Of a stretch of 11,022 bases of DNA, positions 6,319 to 11,022 are shown piece by piece. The number at the start of each line of letters is the position of its first letter. Positions within the stretch are counted from its first letter, which is position 1. The stretch comes from Candidatus Omnitrophota bacterium (GTDB lineage Bacteria > Omnitrophota > Omnitrophia > Omnitrophales > Aquincolibacteriaceae), in contig JAHFHB010000036.1 of the NCBI GenBank assembly GCA_023247135.1, positions 1 to 11,022 on the forward strand. Reading direction: 5' to 3'. The notes under the pieces were generated by a model, which was not told the DNA's origin, did not search any database, and saw nothing but the letters and a program-made list of their open reading frames with translations. The position numbers and the translations under genes were made by a program.

Positions 6319-7794
6319 CTAATCCCACTTTCTTCTTTTCACTTTAGCAATTGGAGCTTCTCCTAAGCGTCCGTCTTTAACGATCCACCCATGCGCGGCA
6401 ATTTGAGCACGGAGCTTATCCGATTCTGACTGCAACTCTTTACTACTACGAAATTCAGGACTCTTGCGAACTTGATCCCGGCGTTTTAAAAACTCCAATA
6501 TCTGATTGGGCATTTTTTCAGGCTCTATGTCAAATCCAAAAATAGAATCCATTTTTTCAAAAAATCTAAGGACATTTCCATAGTTCATCTGATCAATTTT
6601 CTTTTCACTATATGCACGATTAATTTCGCGAACTGCTTCAAAAATCACCGCAAAGGCTTCCGAAACATTCAGGTCATCCGAAAGCGCATTCAGAACTCGC
6701 GTCACCGCGTTTTCAAGAAACTGTACGATTTCTGAATTTTCAACATACCCGCCTGTGGAAAACTCACTTTGGTAACTAATGGAACTAACTAAAGCATAGC
6801 AATCATCCATTTTCTTCACACTTTCCGACGCCTCTTTGACACCTTCCAACGTAAAATTCAGCGGGCTGCGATAATGGGTGGCAAGCAGCGCCAAACGCAG
6901 CGCCATCGGGTCGCAGCCTTTTGCCAGAAGATCGCGCAGGGTGTAAAAGTTACCTTTGGACTTGGACATTTTTTCGCCGTCCACCAGCAGAAATTTACAA
7001 TGCAGCCAGTATTTGACAAAAGGCTTGCCGGTGGCGGCCTCAGACTGGGCGATTTCATTTTCATGGTGCGGAAAAATCAGATCTTCGCCGCCCGCATGAA
7101 TATCAAACGTCGGTCCCAGGCATTCCATGCTCATCGCCGAGCATTCGATGTGCCAGCCCGGACGTCCCGGCCCCCAGGGCGATTCCCAAGAGGGCTCGCC
7201 CTCTTTTGCTTTTTTCCAGAGCACAAAGTCGGAAACCTGCTCCCGGTCGTATTCATCCACATCCACGCGGTCGCTGGCGCCGGCAATGTTCATGTCCAGT
7301 TTCTTCTTCGACAATTTCCCGTAGCCCGCAAACTTGGCCACGCGGTAATACACCGAGCCTTCATTTTCATAGGCAATGCCCTTTTCAACCAGCGTCTGGA
7401 TCAGCTCCAGCATCTGCGGAATTTTGCGGGTGGCACGGGGCTGGTCGTGCGGGGTCAGGCAATTGAGCGCGCGCAAGTCTTCATTGAAAGCCTGGCTGAA
7501 ACGCGCGGTGAATTCTTCCAGCGCCTTGCCCTCGCGATGAGCTCCCGCGATGGTTTTATCATCCACGTCCGTCAAATTCATGACGTGCCGCACGCGATAC
7601 CCGCGGCATTCGAGAAACCGGCGAAGCAGATCTTCAAACACAAACGCCCTGAAATTACCGATGTGTGCAAAGTCATAAACGGTCGGACCGCAGGTGTACA
7701 GCCCGACGTTCTTTTCCCCGGAGTGATCCAGCGGCTGAAAAGAATCTTTCCGGCCGCTGAGCGTATTGTCAAACTCAATCGTTTGTGACGTCAT
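6319..7794 (-). CDS. cysS: Cysteinyl-tRNA synthetase
   Basis: This class I synthetase charges tRNA-Cys. The 491-residue product shows YTCGPTVYDFAHIGN (zinc ligand C35, HIGN at 44-47), NLTDVDDK at 73-80, WHIECSAMS at 214-222 (C218), GGEDLIFPHHENE at 235-247 (H243 and E247 complete the zinc/cysteine site), KMSKS at 275-279, and the C-terminal helical domain. Length is normal (about 460-500). The ATG overlaps the gltX stop (ATGA); no Shine-Dalgarno is evident, so translation probably depends on coupling. Base composition changes sharply within the gene: about 6421-6840 (residues near 319-458) is roughly 39% GC by hand count, while sampled lines of the 5' part and neighbouring genes are mostly 50-60% or more. 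The reading frame is intact across this change and the catalytic domain is untouched. The stop is TAG, 20 bases before the palindromic repeat. Confidence 0.97.
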   Translation of the reverse strand: MTSQTIEFDNTLSGRKDSFQPLDHSGEKNVGLYTCGPTVYDFAHIGNFRAFVFEDLLRRFLECRGYRVRHVMNLTDVDDKTIAGAHREGKALEEFTARFSQAFNEDLRALNCLTPHDQPRATRKIPQMLELIQTLVEKGIAYENEGSVYYRVAKFAGYGKLSKKKLDMNIAGASDRVDVDEYDREQVSDFVLWKKAKEGEPSWESPWGPGRPGWHIECSAMSMECLGPTFDIHAGGEDLIFPHHENEIAQSEAATGKPFVKYWLHCKFLLVDGEKMSKSKGNFYTLRDLLAKGCDPMALRLALLATHYRSPLNFTLEGVKEASESVKKMDDCYALVSSISYQSEFSTGGYVENSEIVQFLENAVTRVLNALSDDLNVSEAFAVIFEAVREINRAYSEKKIDQMNYGNVLRFFEKMDSIFGFDIEPEKMPNQILEFLKRRDQVRKSPEFRSSKELQSESDKLRAQIAAHGWIVKDGRLGEAPIAKVKRRKWD

Positions 7795-9221
7795 AGCGCG
7801 TGAAGGGCCAAAGCCCGCAAGGTTCTTTTTTTGAGACGCGCCGCCCCCAATACGGGAAAAATACGTTTTAATTCCGGCCCGTGCTCGCGTCCCGTCCAGG
7901 AAACTCGCAGCGGCATGAACAGGTCTTTACCCTTGACCGCCGCCAGCGGCTTGAGTTTTTCCAGAAATTTCTCATACGAGGGCATGCGTTCAGCCGCGAA
8001 CTCATCCAGCAAAGCACTGGCTTTTTCGAGCAGCCCTTTGGCTGCCGGCGTCCGGATCCAAAGCTCAGGTTTCTCGTACTCAAATTCATCGGCAAGCACC
8101 TTCAAGCGCTCCGGCAGCTGGTCAAAATGCTCAACGTTGTCTTTGAAAACGGGCAGAATGGCAGCAACCTCCTCATCGGGATACGGTAAACCGAGAGGTT
8201 TTAAAAACGTGACCGCCCGCCGCACAAAATCACCTTCGGAAAGCAGTCGCAGGTGTTGTCCATTGAGCCAGCTGAATTTCTCCGGATCGTAGTTGGATGA
8301 AGAACGGCTGACACGCGATAAATCAAAGAGCGCCTGAAGTTCCGGCCAGGTGAGAATTTCGCGGTCATCCCCCGGCGACCAGCCCAAAAGCGCGATGTAA
8401 TTGCAAAGCGCTTCGGGCAAAAACCCCGCTTTGCGAAAAGCCCGGATGGAAATAGATTCCATGCGTTTGGAGAGCGGCTCCCCGCCGGGGCCGTTGATCA
8501 GCGACAAATGCCCGTAAGCCGGCGGTTCGTAGCCCATGGCCCCGAGCAGCAGCATGTGCTTGGGCGTGTTCGATAAATGATCTTCGCCCCGGATGACATG
8601 TGTAATTTTCATCAGCGCATCATCCACGCAGACAACGAGATGAAACGTGGGCATGCCGTCGGCGCGGCGGATCACAAAATCACCGACCATGTCATCCAAA
8701 TTGAACGTCACCTCACCGCGAATCATGTCGTGTAACGTGAGCAAGGGACTTTCGATTTTGAAGCGCACCGTCGGTTTGATTCCCGCCGCTTTACGTTTGT
8801 CGATCTCCGCGCGTGAAAAAGAACGCCCGCGGTTATCAAAACGCGGCGGCCGTTTCTCGATCTTGGCCAGGTATTTCATCTCTTCGGTTTCCTGCTCCGT
8901 GACATAGCACTCGTAAGCCTTGCCTTCGCGGATCAACCGGGCAATGTGCTCCTCGTAAATGGCCAGGCGTTCTGACTGGACATACGGCCCGAATTCACCG
9001 CCCACTTCCGGCCCCTCATCCCAGCGCAGGCCCATCCAAAGCAAATCTTCCATCAGTGCCTGCCGGTATTCCGGTTTGGAACGTTCACGATCTGTGTCTT
9101 CCACGCGCAGGATAAACTTGCCGCCACCTCGTTTGGCGTAAAGATAATTAAAAAGCGCGGTCCTGACGTTGCCCAAGTGAATGTAACCCGTGGGCGACGG
9201 TGCAAAACGAACGCGAATCAT
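7791..9221 (-). CDS. gltX: Glutamyl-tRNA synthetase
   Basis: This class I synthetase attaches glutamate to tRNA-Glu. With the ATG at 9221 the product has 476 residues, normal for the bacterial enzyme. It opens with MIRVRFAPSPTGYIHLGNVRTAL; HLGN at 15-18 is the HIGH-type motif. It then has LRVEDTDRERS, DFVIRRADGMPTFHL and VIRGEDHLSNTPKH, and a KMSKS-type loop PLSKR at 249-253, followed by the alpha-helical anticodon-binding part beginning near WLNGQHLR. The usual bacterial continuation of the loop (HG) is ME here. Only one cysteine occurs in the region that carries the zinc knuckle in E. coli GltX, so a zinc site there is unlikely. A longer frame reaches 9254, but the ATG at 9221 is preferred: GGGGAGG is 5 bases upstream, and the family N-terminus begins exactly here. 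It overlaps the ispDF stop as ATGA. Whether it also charges tRNA-Gln cannot be told. Confidence 0.96.
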   Translation of the reverse strand: MIRVRFAPSPTGYIHLGNVRTALFNYLYAKRGGGKFILRVEDTDRERSKPEYRQALMEDLLWMGLRWDEGPEVGGEFGPYVQSERLAIYEEHIARLIREGKAYECYVTEQETEEMKYLAKIEKRPPRFDNRGRSFSRAEIDKRKAAGIKPTVRFKIESPLLTLHDMIRGEVTFNLDDMVGDFVIRRADGMPTFHLVVCVDDALMKITHVIRGEDHLSNTPKHMLLLGAMGYEPPAYGHLSLINGPGGEPLSKRMESISIRAFRKAGFLPEALCNYIALLGWSPGDDREILTWPELQALFDLSRVSRSSSNYDPEKFSWLNGQHLRLLSEGDFVRRAVTFLKPLGLPYPDEEVAAILPVFKDNVEHFDQLPERLKVLADEFEYEKPELWIRTPAAKGLLEKASALLDEFAAERMPSYEKFLEKLKPLAAVKGKDLFMPLRVSWTGREHGPELKRIFPVLGAARLKKRTLRALALHAL

Positions 9222-10423
9222 GTCCGCCTCCCCATCATCAGCAAAGCCTGGCATTCCACACGCGCTTCGGCCGCCGGCACCAGCCCTTCAAAGGTCTTGG
9301 CTTTGACACCCACGCAATCGGGAGCCACACGCAAAAGTTTTGCGAGGTTCATTTTAATTTTATCTTTCACAGGTCCCAGCCGGGGCCTTTCAAGGTGGAT
9401 AATCGTATCGACCTGCACCGGTTTCCAGCCTTTCTCCGCCGCCCGCTTCAGGACATATTCAAGCATCGCCGCTGAACGGATATTTTTAAATTTCGGATTC
9501 TTGTCAGAAAAAAACTCGCCGATATCACCTAATCCGAGCGCACCCGCCGCCGCATCCGTAATCGCATGCAAAAGAGCATCGCCGTCGGAATGTCCGAGCG
9601 GCCCATACGGCGCCTTGAGCCGGAGGCCGCCCAGGTAAAATTTGCGGCCGGCCCCAAGACGATGCGTGTCCGCCCCCAAGCCAACGCGCCACGGGCATGC
9701 GCGACTGCTTTGGGATTGCAAATAAGCTTCGGCAAGCTCCAAGTCATTCACCGTCGTTATTTTTGGATTCCAGGTGTCATGTTTAACCACATGCACGGGA
9801 TATCCGGCTTTCTCAAGCAAAGCCGCTTCATCCGTACCGAAAAAGCGTTCCTGAGCCGGAGCTTTTTTAAACGCGGAAAGTAAAATACTGCGTTTGAATG
9901 CCTGCGGAGTTTCCGCTTCAAAGAGCTCGCTGCGATCAAGTGTTGCAAGGATCCGCCCTGAGACAGGCAGGGCCCTCTTGATCGTTGGAACCACCGCACG
10001 CGCCAGGATAAACCCTCCGGCTCGGCCGGATTTGAGCCGGCGCAGCAGGGTTTCAATCGCCGCGGTCTGCACCAGGGGGCGGGCGCCGTCATGAATAAGC
10101 ACCCAATCACCGGCGGGCCGCGTCGCTTTCAGCGCCCGGTAAACCGATTCCGCGCGGGTTTTTCCTCCGCGGACAAAGCGCAGTTTTGAAAGCCCGTGGG
10201 TCTTTCGCCACCCTTTGACGATCCCAAGAAGCTCTGGTGAAAGCGCGCAGACAATCTCGCACACAGCCTTCAGGCTGGCAAAAGTTTTAAGTGAACGCAA
10301 AAGCAACGGTTCCGCGCCAAGTTCGGCCAGAAGCTTGTTAGGCGGACGTTTGGCAGAGTACGGCAAAGCTTTTCTAAACCGGGTCGAAGCCCCCCCGGCA
10401 GCAATCACCACGGAAAGACGCAT
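9218..10423 (-). CDS. ispDF: Bifunctional IspD-IspF of the MEP isoprenoid pathway
   Basis: This fused enzyme has two MEP-pathway activities. IspD converts 2-C-methylerythritol 4-phosphate plus CTP to CDP-ME (third pathway step); IspF cyclises CDP-ME 2-phosphate to MEcPP, releasing CMP (fifth step). The 401 residues split near 235-245. The IspD part shows AAGGASTRF at 8-16, a Lys at 30, RGGKTRAESVYRAL at 85-98, IHDGARPLV at 110-118, DRSELFEAETPQAF at 163-176 and KITTVNDLELAEAYL at 221-235. The IspF part shows GLGADTHRL at 248-256 with zinc ligands D252 and H254, GHSDGDALLHAITDA at 277-291 with H286, GDIGEFFSD at 299-307, DTIIHLERPRLGP at 339-351 and VKAKTFEGL at 373-381. The D-x-H to H spacing equals that of E. 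coli IspF. Such fusions are known in alpha- and epsilonproteobacteria and scattered phyla; the intervening enzyme IspE is not in the window. The start has GAGGGG 10 bases upstream, overlapping the previous stop. Confidence 0.96.
   Translation of the reverse strand: MRLSVVIAAGGASTRFRKALPYSAKRPPNKLLAELGAEPLLLRSLKTFASLKAVCEIVCALSPELLGIVKGWRKTHGLSKLRFVRGGKTRAESVYRALKATRPAGDWVLIHDGARPLVQTAAIETLLRRLKSGRAGGFILARAVVPTIKRALPVSGRILATLDRSELFEAETPQAFKRSILLSAFKKAPAQERFFGTDEAALLEKAGYPVHVVKHDTWNPKITTVNDLELAEAYLQSQSSRACPWRVGLGADTHRLGAGRKFYLGGLRLKAPYGPLGHSDGDALLHAITDAAAGALGLGDIGEFFSDKNPKFKNIRSAAMLEYVLKRAAEKGWKPVQVDTIIHLERPRLGPVKDKIKMNLAKLLRVAPDCVGVKAKTFEGLVPAAEARVECQALLMMGRRT
9227..9233 (-). promoter_or_regulatory. 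Strong ribosome-binding site of gltX
   Basis: GGGGAGG on the minus strand lies 5 bases before the ATG at 9221, inside the last codons of ispDF. It decides the gltX start against the in-frame upstream start at 9254 and suggests direct initiation in addition to coupling with ispDF. Confidence 0.75.
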
Positions 10424-10437
10424 ACGCCGTCAACCCC

Positions 10438-11022
10438 TCAGGACTGCTGGGGCTGCGACGTCTCTTCGCGCGGCGGCAGTGATCCTGACTGGGGATTCTG
10501 CCCGGAAGACGGTTGATTGTTGTCACGCCGGCCCTGCGGGGGCTTGTTATACTGCGGACGGTCGCCGCGTCCGCGGTCAAAAAAACGATCACGGCGCGGA
10601 TCCCCTCCGCCGCTGCCCCCGCGATCCGCATCCCCGTTGAGCTTGGCAAAAATCATGCGGCCAGCCTGCGTTTGCAAAACGCTCGTGATAGAGACCATCA
10701 GCGTCTGACCCAATTTACGGCGGCCGTTATCCACAACGACCATCGTGCCGTCATCCAGGTAGGCAATGCCCTGGTCGTGCTCTTTGCCTTCCTTCAAAAT
10801 CTTGACCTGCATCAGTTCTCCGGGCATGACAACCGGCTTGAGTGCATTCGCCAGGTCATTGATGTTGAGCACCTTCACGCCCTGCAGCTCCGCCACCTTA
10901 TTCAGGTTGAAATCGTTGGTGAACAGCTTGGCGTTAGTCGCCAGGGCCATCTTCACAAGCTTGGCATCCACGCCGACAGTGTCTTCAAAATCCATCTCGT
11001 TGATGATCACCTTCATGTTCGG
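10438..11022 (-). CDS. PIN-TRAM domain protein, YacL-like (5' end off window)
   Basis: The frame is open through the right edge, so this is the C-terminal part of a larger protein. The Met codon at 11016 is almost certainly internal. Visible first is the end of a PIN ribonuclease-like domain, with VDAKLVKMA, LFTNDFNLNKVAELQGVKVLNINDLANAL and acidic positions including the Asp of TND. A TRAM RNA-binding domain follows, from about PGELMQVKILKEGKEHDQGIAYLDDG to SVLQTQAGRMIFAKL. This architecture and its place before ispD match Bacillus YacL, a membrane-anchored PIN-TRAM protein of uncertain function; the membrane part would lie beyond the edge. Unusually, about 65 residues after the TRAM domain (10441-10635) form a low-complexity tail rich in Gly, Arg, Asp, Gln, Pro and Ser. 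The ispDF start follows after 14 bases, so the two are probably co-transcribed. Confidence 0.88.
   Translation of the reverse strand, partial: PNMKVIINEMDFEDTVGVDAKLVKMALATNAKLFTNDFNLNKVAELQGVKVLNINDLANALKPVVMPGELMQVKILKEGKEHDQGIAYLDDGTMVVVDNGRRKLGQTLMVSITSVLQTQAGRMIFAKLNGDADRGGSGGGDPRRDRFFDRGRGDRPQYNKPPQGRRDNNQPSSGQNPQSGSLPPREETSQPQQS

Noticed and set aside
6874..7788. 304-codon open frame on the plus strand opposite cysS
   Set aside because: It lies wholly antisense to a clear CysS catalytic domain, its translation shows no recognisable motif, and long antisense frames are common in GC-rich genes.
9222..9254. Upstream in-frame extension of gltX
   Set aside because: It adds residues absent from the family before MIRVRFAPSPTG, while the ATG at 9221 has an excellent ribosome site and an ATGA overlap.
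10374..10649. 91-codon minus-strand frame overlapping the PIN-TRAM/ispDF junction
   Set aside because: It is an alternative frame across two well-supported coding regions, and its arginine-rich content is explained by the low-complexity tail sequence.

Overview
All eleven protein genes lie on the minus strand and are packed head to tail. Most junctions overlap by 1 to 11 bases or are separated by at most 14. The genes are housekeeping: isoprenoid precursor synthesis, three aminoacyl-tRNA synthetases, dTMP and DNA replication functions, thiamine diphosphate synthesis and tRNA t6A modification. No phage, transposase, CRISPR, rRNA or tRNA gene is visible. The window looks like a conserved core region of a moderately GC-rich bacterium (sampled stretches mostly 50-60% GC). 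The exact lineage cannot be settled. The fused IspDF, the short MetG without a tRNA-binding tail and the dispersed-type palindromic repeat would fit an uncultured Gram-negative-type phylum such as Omnitrophota or a deltaproteobacterial relative, but that is a low-confidence inference.

In transcription order (right to left), the first block is a PIN-TRAM protein cut by the right edge, then the IspDF fusion, gltX and cysS. It resembles the yacL-ispD-ispF-gltX-cysS order known from Bacillus, with ispD and ispF fused here. A 139-base gap (6180-6318) follows, the only intergenic space of any size. It is largely filled by a long imperfect palindrome of repetitive-element type.

The second block is tmk, holB, metG, tatD, a CPBP-family intramembrane protease, thiL and tsaE, the last cut by the left edge. 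tmk-holB-metG-tatD is a recurring bacterial cluster. thiL followed by tsaE is also familiar and suggests that tsaB or another t6A gene may lie beyond the left edge. Translational coupling (ATGA, TAATG, and an 11-base and a 62-base overlap) is the main regulatory feature that can be read from the sequence. No convincing promoter, riboswitch, T-box or intrinsic terminator was found.

The points most worth a second look are an abrupt low-GC segment inside the 3' part of cysS next to the palindromic repeat, an arginine/glycine/glutamine-rich tail on the PIN-TRAM protein, the intramembrane protease embedded in an information-processing operon, and the long thiL/tsaE overlap. I found no convincing undescribed system here. 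The region reads as ordinary core genome with a few local oddities.
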